NCBI GenBank assembly: GCA_024682075.1
Contig: JAIKZQ010000006.1
Coordinates: 124,001 to 188,000 of the forward strand
DNA: 64,000 nucleotides
Origin: Lachnospiraceae bacterium
GTDB lineage: Bacteria > Bacillota > Clostridia > Lachnospirales > Lachnospiraceae
Direction: 5' to 3'
Shown here piece by piece: positions 45,829 through 54,671 of this stretch. The notes below the pieces were generated by a model, which saw nothing but the letters and a program-made list of their open reading frames with translations, ran no database searches and was not told where the DNA came from. Position 1 is the stretch's first letter; the number at the start of each line of letters is the position of its first letter. The position numbers were made by a program, and so were the translations under genes.

Positions 45829-46938
45829 TTAATAGGTTGATGCGAGCATTGAGATGATGTGCCCCGCATATTTATTGAATGCGTTGCGGTCCCTCTTAAG
45901 GTCGTCAGTCAGTTCGAAAAACAGGTCCGTACTTCTGTATTCTCTCCTGAAGAGTGGCTCAAATACGGTGTCCCACTGCGGAAGATAGGATGACTGCTTC
46001 CTGGTGTAGCATGTTGCGGCGGTTGCCTGCGTCCTGTGGTCCTTGTCGACGAAAGTTGCTACGGACTTGTGCAGCGCGGTGTCTTCTTCGGGCAGATAAT
46101 AGTAATCCTGGTAAGAAGCGTAGAAGTACTTCATTTCCTCGTTGTAGAGAGGCACCTTTATCATGGCGTCCGCACCGTCGGCCTTGATGTAGCAGCCATG
46201 CGCAAAAGAAGAAATGGGCTTCGGAAGCGGAGAATCCAGCTTGATGCTCATGATGATCTCGCTCTGTGTCTGGCCGTTATAATCGGTGTAGGTGTCCGCA
46301 TGGACTTTGGAAACCCTGAGTTTGCCGGATGTCATGTCGGGGTAAGCGAGCATCGGAAGTATCCGGATCATTCCTTTCAGATCGTCTTCGTTGTGAAGCA
46401 GAAGAGAGTTGCACGCGAATTCCGATGGATTGTTCACGTAATCATGATAGATCCCTATCAGGTCTCCGCCGGAAAACACATCGGCTCTCTCTATTCCAAG
46501 GAATTTCTCGATGGACTTTTGCTTGAGAGAAGTCAGCCCCAGAAGATGCTTTAAAGGAGAGATCCTCTTATACAGGTCTATTCCTTTGAAGGAATCGATG
46601 GACAGGTCAAGCTCAAGCTGCGTTATCTTCTGGGTCAGATAGGGCAGGTCAAACTGATTGCCGTTGAAATGAACAAGCGTGTCATAGCCGCCTTCTGTAG
46701 CAAATTCGAAAAAGCTTTGGATTATGTCTTTTTCTTCTTCGTATTTTTCGGCAAACCACTGCTTGGTGCACCATTTGTTATCCGACAGATATGCACATCC
46801 TATCAGATACAGCGCTGATGTTCTGGCCGTGAATCCGGTTGTCTCTATGTCCAGAAATAGTATGGAATTCGGATCGGTGATCCGGCCAAGGTCATATTCT
46901 GATTTAAAGCTTTCCAGCGTTTCTGTAGTTTCTTTCAT
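45829..46938 (-). CDS. Ribonuclease H-like DEDD exonuclease (YprB-like)
   Basis: 369 residues with an RNase H-fold 3'-5' exonuclease domain. Motif I is FLDIETTGFTARTSALYLIG, motif II is TLVHFNGNQFDLPYL, and motif III lies around LLLHNEDDLKGM. This is the YprB/TTC1975-like family; the nucleic acid substrate is unknown. The C-terminal 140 residues have no recognised domain. GGCGGAAT precedes the ATG on the minus strand. It converges with cheR. Confidence 0.87.
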   Translation of the reverse strand: MKETTETLESFKSEYDLGRITDPNSILFLDIETTGFTARTSALYLIGCAYLSDNKWCTKQWFAEKYEEEKDIIQSFFEFATEGGYDTLVHFNGNQFDLPYLTQKITQLELDLSIDSFKGIDLYKRISPLKHLLGLTSLKQKSIEKFLGIERADVFSGGDLIGIYHDYVNNPSEFACNSLLLHNEDDLKGMIRILPMLAYPDMTSGKLRVSKVHADTYTDYNGQTQSEIIMSIKLDSPLPKPISSFAHGCYIKADGADAMIKVPLYNEEMKYFYASYQDYYYLPEEDTALHKSVATFVDKDHRTQATAATCYTRKQSSYLPQWDTVFEPLFRREYRSTDLFFELTDDLKRDRNAFNKYAGHIISMLASTY

Positions 46939-47034
46939 ATTCCGCCTCTGTAAACGGTTCGTTTTAACTACATAACTATATCAAAAAACAGGTCCTTTTT
47001 CAATTTGCGCACATCTTTACTTTGACTCCAAAAA

Positions 47035-47073
47035 ATACCTCAAATCGTGGAAAAATATCGGCTTTTGAGGTAT
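47035..47073 (+). promoter_or_regulatory. Inverted repeat in the rnf promoter region
   Basis: A perfect 10-bp inverted repeat, ATACCTCAAA (47035-47044) / TTTGAGGTAT (47064-47073), with a 19-base spacer. The right arm overlaps a -10-like TATAGT (47071-47076). This is a candidate operator for rnf regulation; an RNA hairpin is the alternative. Confidence 0.5.
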
Positions 47074-47116
47074 AGTGAATTTGTATGTTTTATCAATAAG
47101 ATTCGGGTGGATTGAT

Positions 47117-48433
47117 ATGGCAAAATTTACTTTTAAGGGCGGAATTCATCCCTATGACGGCAAAGATCTGTCTAAGGATAAGCCCATAATCGATGCCGTT
47201 CCGGGTGAGGAACTGGTATTTCCTTTGGTCCAGCACATCGGAGCCCCTGCCAAGCCTTTGGTTCAAAAAGGAGATGCGGTGCTCAGAGGACAGATGATCG
47301 CAGAAGCAGGAGGCTTTGTCTCTGCACCTGTCTATTCTTCCGTTTCGGGAACAGTCAAGAATATCGAAAAGAGAAGAGTTGCAACGGGCGACATGGTGGA
47401 TAGCATCATCATCCAGAATGACGGTCTGTATAATGAATGCGCTTTTGAAGAAACCGGGGACTGGTCAGTGCTTTCCCGTGATGAGATCATCGCAAGGATA
47501 GCAAAGGCCGGGATAGTCGGCATGGGTGGCGCAGGCTTTCCGACAAGCGTCAAACTTTCGCCCAAGGAGCCTGATAAGATTGATTATGTCATTGCCAATT
47601 GCGCGGAGTGTGAGCCTTATCTGACATCTGACTATCGCAGGATCATCGAAGAAGGCGAGAAGGTGGTTGAAGGCCTTAGGATCATCCTCAGTCTTTTTCC
47701 CGATGCTCATGGCATCATAGGCGTTGAGGACAATAAGCCTGCCTGCATTTCGCATCTCAGAAAGCTTGTGAAGACCGACACGATTATAAGTGTGAAGGAA
47801 CTGAAGACCAAATATCCGCAGGGTGCGGAACGGTCTCTCATTTATGCGACTACGGGACGCAAGCTCAATTCAAAAATGCTTCCCGCCGATGTCGGATGCA
47901 TAGTCAATAACGTGGACACCATCTGCGCCGTATATAATGCCGTGGTCCATGGCAAGCCGCTCATGGAAAGGATAGTGACGGTGACCGGAGATGCGGTGAA
48001 GAATCCCCGCAATTACCGTGTTCCCTGCGGAATGAGCTATACGGAACTGGTCGAGCAAAACGGCGGATTTGTGACTGAGCCGGGAAAGCTCATTTGCGGC
48101 GGTCCGATGATGGGATTTGCGATGATCACCACGGATGTTCCGGTGACGAAGACCTCAACGGCACTGCTTGCTTTCAAAGAAGATCCTGTTTCCAATGCTG
48201 AGGTCACGCCCTGCATCAATTGTTCCAGGTGTTCATATGCCTGCCCCGCGGGACTGGTACCCGGAAGGCTGTCCGATATGGTCGAATCTTTCGACGAGGA
48301 AGAGTTTATTGCAAACGGCGGAATGGAATGCTGTGAATGCGGATGCTGCAGTTTTGTGTGCCCCGCCAAGAAACCTCTCACTCAGAACATTAAATCAATG
48401 CGTAAGATACAGCTTGCAAAACGCAGGAAATGA
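47117..48433 (+). CDS. rnfC: Rnf complex subunit C
   Basis: 438 residues: the NADH-oxidoreducing peripheral subunit of Rnf. The N-terminal RnfC barrel sandwich (GGIHPYDGKDLSKDKPI) and the nucleotide/flavin-binding Nqo1-like domain (GIVGMGGAGFPTSVKL, NCAECEPYLTSDYR) precede two [4Fe-4S] sites (CINCSRCSYACP, CCECGCCSFVCP). ATG 47117 is used because GGTGG precedes it and the protein then begins with the usual RnfC residues; an upstream in-frame start at 47075 is rejected. It is the first gene of rnfCDGEAB. Confidence 0.96.
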   Translation: MAKFTFKGGIHPYDGKDLSKDKPIIDAVPGEELVFPLVQHIGAPAKPLVQKGDAVLRGQMIAEAGGFVSAPVYSSVSGTVKNIEKRRVATGDMVDSIIIQNDGLYNECAFEETGDWSVLSRDEIIARIAKAGIVGMGGAGFPTSVKLSPKEPDKIDYVIANCAECEPYLTSDYRRIIEEGEKVVEGLRIILSLFPDAHGIIGVEDNKPACISHLRKLVKTDTIISVKELKTKYPQGAERSLIYATTGRKLNSKMLPADVGCIVNNVDTICAVYNAVVHGKPLMERIVTVTGDAVKNPRNYRVPCGMSYTELVEQNGGFVTEPGKLICGGPMMGFAMITTDVPVTKTSTALLAFKEDPVSNAEVTPCINCSRCSYACPAGLVPGRLSDMVESFDEEEFIANGGMECCECGCCSFVCPAKKPLTQNIKSMRKIQLAKRRK

Positions 48434-48460
48434 TCTTCACGAAGATAGAAGGGTAATAAA

Positions 48461-49411
48461 ATGAGTCTTCCCAATGTATCATCCAATCCGCATATAAGGA
48501 GCGGCGCAACGACACAGCTCATCATGTTCACCGTGCTCCTTGCGCTGATGCCGGCTTTCGGATACGGCATATATAATTTCGGTCCCAGAGCACTCGCCGT
48601 AGCTCTTGTCTGCGTTGGCTCCTGCGTCATCTCCGAACTGATCTTTGACCTTATAGCACATAAGAAGATAAGGGTAAGTGATCTGTCCGCCTGTGTGACG
48701 GGACTTCTGCTTGCACTGAATCTTCCTGTTTCGATTCCTTTCTGGCAGGCTGCTCTCGGTTCTGTTTTTGCGATAATCGTTGTCAAGGAACTGTTCGGCG
48801 GACTCGGCAAGAACTTCATGAATCCTGCTCTTGCCGCAAGATGCTTTCTTCTGATCTCTTTCCCTGTATCCATGACAAACTTCGATACGGATATCTACAC
48901 GGGTGCGACACCGCTTGCTATTCTCAAAAGCGGTGAGCAGGTCGATGTTTCCGCAATGATCCATGGAAGCATTCCCGGCACTATCGGAGAGACCAGCATG
49001 GTCATGATACTGATAGGTGCAATCATACTGCTGCTTACAGGTGTCATAGATCTCTGGGTTCCCGGCAGTTACATTCTTTCTTTTATCATCTTTATGTTGC
49101 TTTTCGGCGGACACGGTGCTGATCCTGCTTTCATCGCGGCTCATCTGGCAGGCGGCGGACTCATGCTCGGAGCGTTTTTCATGGCAACCGATTATGTCAC
49201 GAGACCTGTATCCAGGAAAGGCCAGGTTGTTTTCGGAATATTCCTTGGACTCATGACATGCATTTTCAGAGTGTTCGGTCCTTCTGCCGAAGGCGTTTCA
49301 TATGCGATCATCCTGGGCAACTGCATTGTTCCACTCATCGATAAGTTCACGGTGCCGGTTCCATTCGGGCTTACGGCCTCCGAGTTTAAGAAAGGAGGCA
49401 AGCGATCATGA
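48461..49411 (+). CDS. rnfD: Rnf complex subunit D
   Basis: A 316-residue membrane subunit (NqrB/RnfD family) with about 8-9 helices. Family landmarks are SSNPHIRSGATTQLIMF at the N terminus, LLALNLPVSIPFWQ, GLGKNFMNPALAARCFLL and MATDYVTRPVSRKGQ. It carries flavin and forms part of the ion-translocating core. AAGGGTAA precedes the ATG; its stop overlaps the rnfG start. Confidence 0.95.
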   Translation: MSLPNVSSNPHIRSGATTQLIMFTVLLALMPAFGYGIYNFGPRALAVALVCVGSCVISELIFDLIAHKKIRVSDLSACVTGLLLALNLPVSIPFWQAALGSVFAIIVVKELFGGLGKNFMNPALAARCFLLISFPVSMTNFDTDIYTGATPLAILKSGEQVDVSAMIHGSIPGTIGETSMVMILIGAIILLLTGVIDLWVPGSYILSFIIFMLLFGGHGADPAFIAAHLAGGGLMLGAFFMATDYVTRPVSRKGQVVFGIFLGLMTCIFRVFGPSAEGVSYAIILGNCIVPLIDKFTVPVPFGLTASEFKKGGKRS

Positions 49412-50040
49412 ACAAGGATGTTATCTCTGCTGTCAAAGACGCGATAGTTCTCATCATAATCACTCTTTTTGCAGGACTCATGCTTGGCGGCGTATATCAG
49501 CTTACCAAGGCTCCGATAGAGCATCAGAAGGAGCTGGCCGTTGCCGAAAGCTGCAGGGCCGTATTTCCCGCAGAGGAAGGGTTTGTCACGCCTGCTTCGT
49601 TTAATCTGTCTTCTTACGTAATCTCTGAACAGCTCAGCAGTCAGCTTAGGGAGAGGGGCATCACTGTAGGAAATGTTTATGATGCGGTTTCAGCTGACGG
49701 TCAGGTCATCGGATATGCCATTGAAGTTACTTCATCGGAAGGATACGGCGGTGACATCAAGCTTATGTGCGGCATTACTTCTGAAGGCGTTTTGAGAGGA
49801 GTTTCAATCCTCGAGATATCCGAAACCGCAGGACTCGGCATGAGAGCCGAGAGTGTTTTGGTTCCCCAGATACATAATCTGAACGCAGAACACATAACAT
49901 TTACTAAAACAGGAAGTACTTCGGAAAGTGAGATCGATGCGATAAGCGGTGCTACTGTCACAACTACCGCTTTTGTCAATATCGTGAACGCTTCGCTTGA
50001 TGTGTATTCGGAAGTTGCTTCCATGAAGGGAGGCGCTTAA
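49408..50040 (+). CDS. rnfG: Rnf complex subunit G
   Basis: 210 residues with an N-terminal membrane helix (AIVLIIITLFAGLMLGGVY) and an extracytoplasmic FMN-binding domain. The flavinylation motif SGATVT (residues 180-185) predicts a phosphoester-linked FMN on Thr185. It overlaps rnfD by four bases and abuts rnfE. Confidence 0.95.
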   Translation: MNKDVISAVKDAIVLIIITLFAGLMLGGVYQLTKAPIEHQKELAVAESCRAVFPAEEGFVTPASFNLSSYVISEQLSSQLRERGITVGNVYDAVSADGQVIGYAIEVTSSEGYGGDIKLMCGITSEGVLRGVSILEISETAGLGMRAESVLVPQIHNLNAEHITFTKTGSTSESEIDAISGATVTTTAFVNIVNASLDVYSEVASMKGGA

Positions 50041-51297
50041 ATGAAGAAGATAACAGAGCGTCTTTTCAACGGCATCATCAAGGAAAACCCTACATTTGTC
50101 CTTACTCTCGGAATGTGTCCCACACTTGCCGTGACCACATCCGCGATCAACGGACTCGGAATGGGACTCACGACGGCTGCGGTCCTTGCACTCAGCAACC
50201 TTTTCATCTCACTCCTCAGAAAAGTGATACCCGATAAGGTGAGGATCCCTGCTTTCATAGTCATAGTGGCTTCTTTTGTCACAATGGTACAGCTGCTCCT
50301 TGAAGCATATCTGCCTTCACTCAATGCTTCGCTGGGAATCTACATTCCTCTTATAGTTGTTAACTGCATCATCCTAGGCCGTGCCGAGAGCTATGCTTAT
50401 CATAATCCTCCAGTGCTTTCGTTTTTTGACGGCGTGGGAATGGGACTTGGTTTTACGTTTGCGCTCACACTCCTCGGCATTTTCAGGGAGTTCATAGGAA
50501 GCGGAACATTCTTCGGCATGAGAGTGTTCCCCGAAGAGTACGGAGTTACGATATTTGTTCTTGCCCCCGGAGCATTTTTTGTTCTGGCCGCCCTTGTTGC
50601 AATCCAGAATTACGTCAAGGAAAAGCTCGCCGCAAAAGGCAGGGATGTATCGAAGATCGGATCGGGATGCGTGTCCGGATGCATGGGTTGTCCGCAGGCA
50701 CAGGTCTGTCATAATCCCGAAGCGGTAAATGCCAGAAAAGAAGAAGCAAAGAGCAGGTCTGAGATCAGATCGGAAAAAGCCTCAGCCGAAAAGGCAGACA
50801 ATGAGTCAGATGCCGAAAACGGACCTGCAGATAAGAGAAACGAAAAGCCTGTAAGGAAAAAGGGCCTGTTTGCACGGCGTATTGAAGAAGAACCGGAAGA
50901 AGAGCCGTTCGATGACGAGCCTGAATATGATGAAGGCGATGATTACGATGAGTCCGATGAGGATCTGATCACATCGGAAGAGCCCGAAGAGGAGGCTGAA
51001 CCTGAAGAAGAGCCCGGGCCTGAAGAAGATACAAAACTCGAAGAAGAGTCAGAAGTTCAGGAAGAATCAGAACCGGAAAAAGAGTCAGGATCTGAAAAAG
51101 AGTCTGAATCTCAGAAAGAACCCGAGTCTGAAAAAGAGCCCGAGTCTGAAAAAGAGTCCGAGTCTGAAAAAGAGCCCGGATCAAAAGAAGAGCCTAAGAC
51201 TGAAGAAAAGGCTGAAGCTGCAAACTCCGATAACAAGCCGTCAGTAAAAAATGACAGCCCCGGCGGCAAGAAGAAAAAGAAGAAGAGGAGGAGATGA
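50041..51297 (+). CDS. rnfE: Rnf complex subunit E with long acidic C-terminal extension
   Basis: 418 residues, about twice the usual RnfE length. Residues 1-200 are the standard six-helix membrane subunit (NPTFVLTLGMCPTLAVTTSA; GRAESYAYHNPP). They are followed by a Cys cluster (Cys210, 214, 217, 223 in CVSGCMGCPQAQVC), which could hold metal or an Fe-S cluster. An approximately 190-residue Glu/Lys/Ser/Pro tail with six degenerate 6-residue repeats ends in a Lys/Arg cluster (GGKKKKKKRRR). The tail should be cytosolic and disordered. It starts directly after the rnfG stop and overlaps rnfA. Confidence 0.93.
   Translation: MKKITERLFNGIIKENPTFVLTLGMCPTLAVTTSAINGLGMGLTTAAVLALSNLFISLLRKVIPDKVRIPAFIVIVASFVTMVQLLLEAYLPSLNASLGIYIPLIVVNCIILGRAESYAYHNPPVLSFFDGVGMGLGFTFALTLLGIFREFIGSGTFFGMRVFPEEYGVTIFVLAPGAFFVLAALVAIQNYVKEKLAAKGRDVSKIGSGCVSGCMGCPQAQVCHNPEAVNARKEEAKSRSEIRSEKASAEKADNESDAENGPADKRNEKPVRKKGLFARRIEEEPEEEPFDDEPEYDEGDDYDESDEDLITSEEPEEEAEPEEEPGPEEDTKLEEESEVQEESEPEKESGSEKESESQKEPESEKEPESEKESESEKEPGSKEEPKTEEKAEAANSDNKPSVKNDSPGGKKKKKKRRR
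51073..51180 (+). repeat. 18-base tandem repeat (VNTR) in rnfE
   Basis: Six degenerate 18-base units, the last three close to TCTGAAAAAGAGCCCGAG, are in frame and encode SEKEPE-type hexapeptides of the acidic tail. The units at 51127-51180 are nearly identical, suggesting recent expansion. Confidence 0.85.
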
Positions 51298-51299
51298 AA

Positions 51300-51884
51300 A
51301 TGAATACCGTGAAAGAAATGCTCCTTCTTCTTGTAGGCTCTTCACTTGTTTCCAACGTTGTGCTGAGCCAGTTCCTCGGATTGTGTCCGTTCCTCGGAGT
51401 TTCAAGGAAGATCAAGACAGCTGCCGGAATGGGAACAGCCGTCATATTCGTAATAACGCTTGCAAGCGCTGTTGCGGGACTGCTATATAAGTTCATTCTT
51501 GTTCCGCTTAATGTGACTTATCTGCAGACGATAGTATTCATTCTTGTTATCGCTGCTCTAGTACAGTTCGTGGAGATGTTCCTGCGCAAGCTCGTTCCGT
51601 CGCTATACAGTGCGCTCGGAGTATATCTGCCCCTTATCACCACCAACTGCGCTGTTCTTGGTGTTGCAGTCAGCAATGTCCAGAAGAATTACGGTGTCAT
51701 GAAGGGAATCGTAAACGGCATCGGAACTGCAGTCGGATTCACCGTCGCGATCGTCATCCTTGCCGGAATACGTGAAAAGATGGAATATACCAAAGTTCCC
51801 GGTCCTTTTAAGGGCATGCCTATCGTGCTGCTCACAGCCGGGCTCATGGCAATTGCATTCTGGGGTTTCTCGGGACTCCTTTGA
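51300..51884 (+). CDS. rnfA: Rnf complex subunit A
   Basis: A 194-residue six-helix membrane subunit homologous to RnfE in inverted topology. It shows VLSQFLGLCPFLGVSRKIKT and YLPLITTNCAVLGVAV, containing the cysteines that ligate the shared intramembrane Fe-S cluster in Rnf. Start 51300 is preferred to 51294 because GAGGAGG then lies 8 bases upstream and the length matches. The site sits inside the Lys/Arg-coding end of rnfE. Confidence 0.95.
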   Translation: MNTVKEMLLLLVGSSLVSNVVLSQFLGLCPFLGVSRKIKTAAGMGTAVIFVITLASAVAGLLYKFILVPLNVTYLQTIVFILVIAALVQFVEMFLRKLVPSLYSALGVYLPLITTNCAVLGVAVSNVQKNYGVMKGIVNGIGTAVGFTVAIVILAGIREKMEYTKVPGPFKGMPIVLLTAGLMAIAFWGFSGLL

Positions 51885-51899
51885 TCAGAGGATTAGCAT

Positions 51900-52685
51900 A
51901 TGAATACAGTAGTTGTTGCCACGCTCGTTACGGTATGTGTCGGAATCTTTGTCGGCATATTCCTCGGTGCGGCGGGCATCATATTTAAAGTAGAGACAGA
52001 TGAAAGAGAAGAGGAGGTACTTTCCGCTCTTCCCGGAAATAATTGCGGAGGATGCGGATATCCCGGATGCTCCGGACTGGCTGCGGCTATAGTCAAAGGA
52101 GAGGCACCCGTTAACGGATGTCCTGTCGGCGGCAAGGAGACGGGTGACAGGATTGCTGCCATAATGGGCACGGAGAGTGCTGATACCGTTAAACAGGTTG
52201 CCTTTGTTGCATGTCAGGGTGACTGCGAAAAGGCAGTAAGACTATATGAATACACAGGTCCTTTAGATTGCCGTACAATGGGATTTGCTCCTGCCGGCGG
52301 GCCTAAAGCGTGCCGTGAAGGCTGCCTTGGAGGCGGAACCTGCGTTAAGGCCTGTCCTTTTGATGCGATACACATAGTGGACGGGATCGCACGTGTAGAT
52401 AAGGATAAGTGCAAGGCCTGCGGAAAGTGCATTGCTGTCTGCCCAAGAAAACTTATCAGCCTGATTCCTTATGACGCAGGATTTGCAGTTGCATGTTCCT
52501 CGCATTCCAAAGGACCTGCCGTCATGAAGGAATGTTCGGTCGGATGCATCGGATGCGGTATCTGTGCAAGGAATTGCCCTTCGGGTGCGGTAGCGGTTAA
52601 TGATAATCTTGCCGTGATAGATCAGGAAAAATGCGTATCCTGTGGTGCGTGTGCGGCAAAATGTCCTAAAAAGGCCATCGTATGA
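51900..52685 (+). CDS. rnfB: Rnf complex subunit B (ferredoxin-oxidising)
   Basis: 261 residues. An N-terminal membrane helix is followed by the Fe-S domain (NNCGGCGYPGCSGLAAAI) and a cysteine-rich middle (CQGDC, CRTMG, CREGC). The ferredoxin-type motifs are CVKACPFDAI, CKACGKCIAVCP, CIGCGICARNCP and CVSCGACAAKCP. It accepts electrons from reduced ferredoxin. It is the last rnf gene and overlaps the GH25-like gene by ATGA. Confidence 0.96.
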   Translation: MNTVVVATLVTVCVGIFVGIFLGAAGIIFKVETDEREEEVLSALPGNNCGGCGYPGCSGLAAAIVKGEAPVNGCPVGGKETGDRIAAIMGTESADTVKQVAFVACQGDCEKAVRLYEYTGPLDCRTMGFAPAGGPKACREGCLGGGTCVKACPFDAIHIVDGIARVDKDKCKACGKCIAVCPRKLISLIPYDAGFAVACSSHSKGPAVMKECSVGCIGCGICARNCPSGAVAVNDNLAVIDQEKCVSCGACAAKCPKKAIV

Positions 52686-53800
52686 GAAATCAGATGAATC
52701 TTCCGGATGACAACGACAGAAATTCCTTATCACCGCAGCTTTCGGCTGCGATGATGCTGACTGCGTGCGTCACTCTGCTGATCATCGTCATCGTTCTTGT
52801 GATAAACAAAAAGCCTTCTCATTCAAATGTGCCTGTACAGACCGCCTCAAATGAAAGTCCCGTCATTCTCAGCGAGGAGCCGCCTGTAAACGCCATGACA
52901 CCCGGTGATCTTGATTTTTGGGGTATGTATCCCGGAGAGGGAGATGAAGACGGGAATTCCTCCGGCAGTTCGTCTTCACAGACTGCAGATGTTACAGAGG
53001 ATGTTAAGCCTGAGGAAGACGATCTTCCTTCCGAAGCTACCGACGGAAGACATACTCTTGTCATAAACCCTGACGGAAGCGAAGAGTGGGTCCTTATAAC
53101 TCCGTATCTTCCGAAAAATGATTACGACTATACCAATCTCGTCTCGCAGTCCGGAAGAATGGCTTATTATATTGACGGAAAAGTAGTGTCGTATCTTGGG
53201 ATAAGCGTTGACAAATACGATGATTACATAGATTTCAACCAGCTAAGGGATGACGGCATAGATTTTGTCATGCTCAGGGTTGGGGTAAGAGGATACGGTA
53301 CCGGAACCATCACTCTTGATGAGTACTATGCCGATAATCTTTCGAGGGCAACTCAGGCCGGACTGGACATCGGACTGTACTTCACTTCACAGGCCGTGAC
53401 CGCGGAGGAAGCCGCTGAGGAAGCAACCGCCCTCATCGCGGCAATCGCCGATTATAAGATCACATATCCTCTTGCCATCGATATAGGATTTGTCACGAAT
53501 GACACTTCAAGGATCGAAACACTTTCCAAATCCGAGAAGACCGACATCATCCGTACATTTGCGGATTTCGTGATAGCAGCGGGCTATACTCCCGCAATAC
53601 GTGCCGACAAGGAATTTTTGATCAAGGAGATAGATCTGAGCAGATTCACGGATGTGGACATATGGCTTACGAATCACGCAGACCTGCCCGATTATCCTTA
53701 TGCCTTCACCATGTGGGAATATGCGAATAATGCCCAGGTTGGAGGAGTCAGCGGCAATTCCGACCTGACCATATCGTTTATTGATTACACCCAGAAGTAA
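52682..53800 (+). CDS. GH25-like membrane-anchored protein, catalytic residues apparently lost
   Basis: 372 residues: a short cytosolic N terminus, one membrane helix (about 24-42), a Ser/Glu/Asp-rich linker (50-120) and a C-terminal GH25-type TIM-barrel domain (about 165-372). The barrel is recognisable by LGISVDKYDDYIDF, DGIDFVMLRVG and DIGLYFTSQAVTAEEAAEEA. The residues normally catalytic appear changed: the first-strand GIDVS aspartate is Ser175, and the DxE motif reads DIG (Asp267, Gly269). It may bind peptidoglycan without cleaving it. It is translationally coupled to rnfB. Confidence 0.75.
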   Translation: MRNQMNLPDDNDRNSLSPQLSAAMMLTACVTLLIIVIVLVINKKPSHSNVPVQTASNESPVILSEEPPVNAMTPGDLDFWGMYPGEGDEDGNSSGSSSSQTADVTEDVKPEEDDLPSEATDGRHTLVINPDGSEEWVLITPYLPKNDYDYTNLVSQSGRMAYYIDGKVVSYLGISVDKYDDYIDFNQLRDDGIDFVMLRVGVRGYGTGTITLDEYYADNLSRATQAGLDIGLYFTSQAVTAEEAAEEATALIAAIADYKITYPLAIDIGFVTNDTSRIETLSKSEKTDIIRTFADFVIAAGYTPAIRADKEFLIKEIDLSRFTDVDIWLTNHADLPDYPYAFTMWEYANNAQVGGVSGNSDLTISFIDYTQK

Positions 53801-53837
53801 TTCTTTAGACACGCATTTGCGGGTTCGGCTGAGCCCA

Positions 53838-54638
53838 TTATTTGATGCCCAGATTGATGCTGACGGAATTATAGATCTCTGCATAAACCTTTCCGGAGAC
53901 CTCATCAATGTAGTTCTCCGGAAAATTTTTGGCTCCGGGTCTTTTCTTCACGATGTCCAGAGCCTTGTTATAAGCAATTGCCGCTTCAAGCGCAGAGTCA
54001 TAAGTTCCGATCTTTGTATAGCCGGAAGTGTGCAGACGCGCGATATAACCCTTGCCGTCAGGCGAAGGGATAACCCCGTGATAGGTATTGGTGATCTCAA
54101 GATTTTCACGTCTGTAGTCGAACGGATCAGAGTTGATGAACCTGCAGTCCCTGCCGACGACGGAATAGGGCTTAAGCCCGAACCTTGAGCCTATCGACAC
54201 CTGGGAACCGTAATCCGCCACGAAGTAGTGGCCGCCTCTTGCGGTTATCTTATGCGATGAAAAATAGAACAGGTCATCAAGGTCAAATGTGAAGACCCTG
54301 TCATGGTCGAGGTAGTAGTTGAAGTATTCTTTTCTCAGATAGATCGGAGTGCCGAAATACAGGCCGTTGTCCCTGTAATTGATCAAAATGACGGCTTTTT
54401 CGAATGCCAGGTTTTCAAAAACTTGAAAATCATTTAATGAAATGCTATTGTTTTCAAGTAATTTTGAGGCTTCCTCATAAGCCAGATGAGCCTTTTTTTC
54501 CGTGGGATATGAACCGAGGGAGATGTGACGGCCGTTTTTTGTCAGCGATGCCCTGTAAAGGATCCTGCCGCTCGCGGTTCCTGCTATGTAGACGCCCTTC
54601 AGAGCTTCCTTTTTAGCTTTATCAGACTGATTATTCAT
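53838..54638 (-). CDS. AP2-like DNA-binding protein with HNH-like middle
   Basis: 266 residues. An N-terminal AP2-like unit (ILYRASLTKNGRHISLGSYP, then TEKKAHLAYEEA) and a C-terminal AP2-like unit (GYIARLHTSGYTKIGTYDSA, then LEAAIAYNKA) flank a central segment. That segment contains GRDCRFINSDPFDYRRENLE, which resembles the end of an HNH endonuclease motif but lacks clear HNH histidines. It looks like a domesticated or degenerate homing-endonuclease-type protein, possibly now a DNA-binding regulator. It stands alone on the minus strand, divergent from thrC and converging with the GH25-like gene. Confidence 0.65.
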   Translation of the reverse strand: MNNQSDKAKKEALKGVYIAGTASGRILYRASLTKNGRHISLGSYPTEKKAHLAYEEASKLLENNSISLNDFQVFENLAFEKAVILINYRDNGLYFGTPIYLRKEYFNYYLDHDRVFTFDLDDLFYFSSHKITARGGHYFVADYGSQVSIGSRFGLKPYSVVGRDCRFINSDPFDYRRENLEITNTYHGVIPSPDGKGYIARLHTSGYTKIGTYDSALEAAIAYNKALDIVKKRPGAKNFPENYIDEVSGKVYAEIYNSVSINLGIK

Positions 54639-54671
54639 ATCATTATTGTATCACAGGAAGGATGATATTTT

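Noticed and set aside
51073..51180. CRISPR-like repeat structure
   Set aside because: The 18-base units are contiguous, in frame and code for the acidic RnfE tail; there are no spacers or cas genes.
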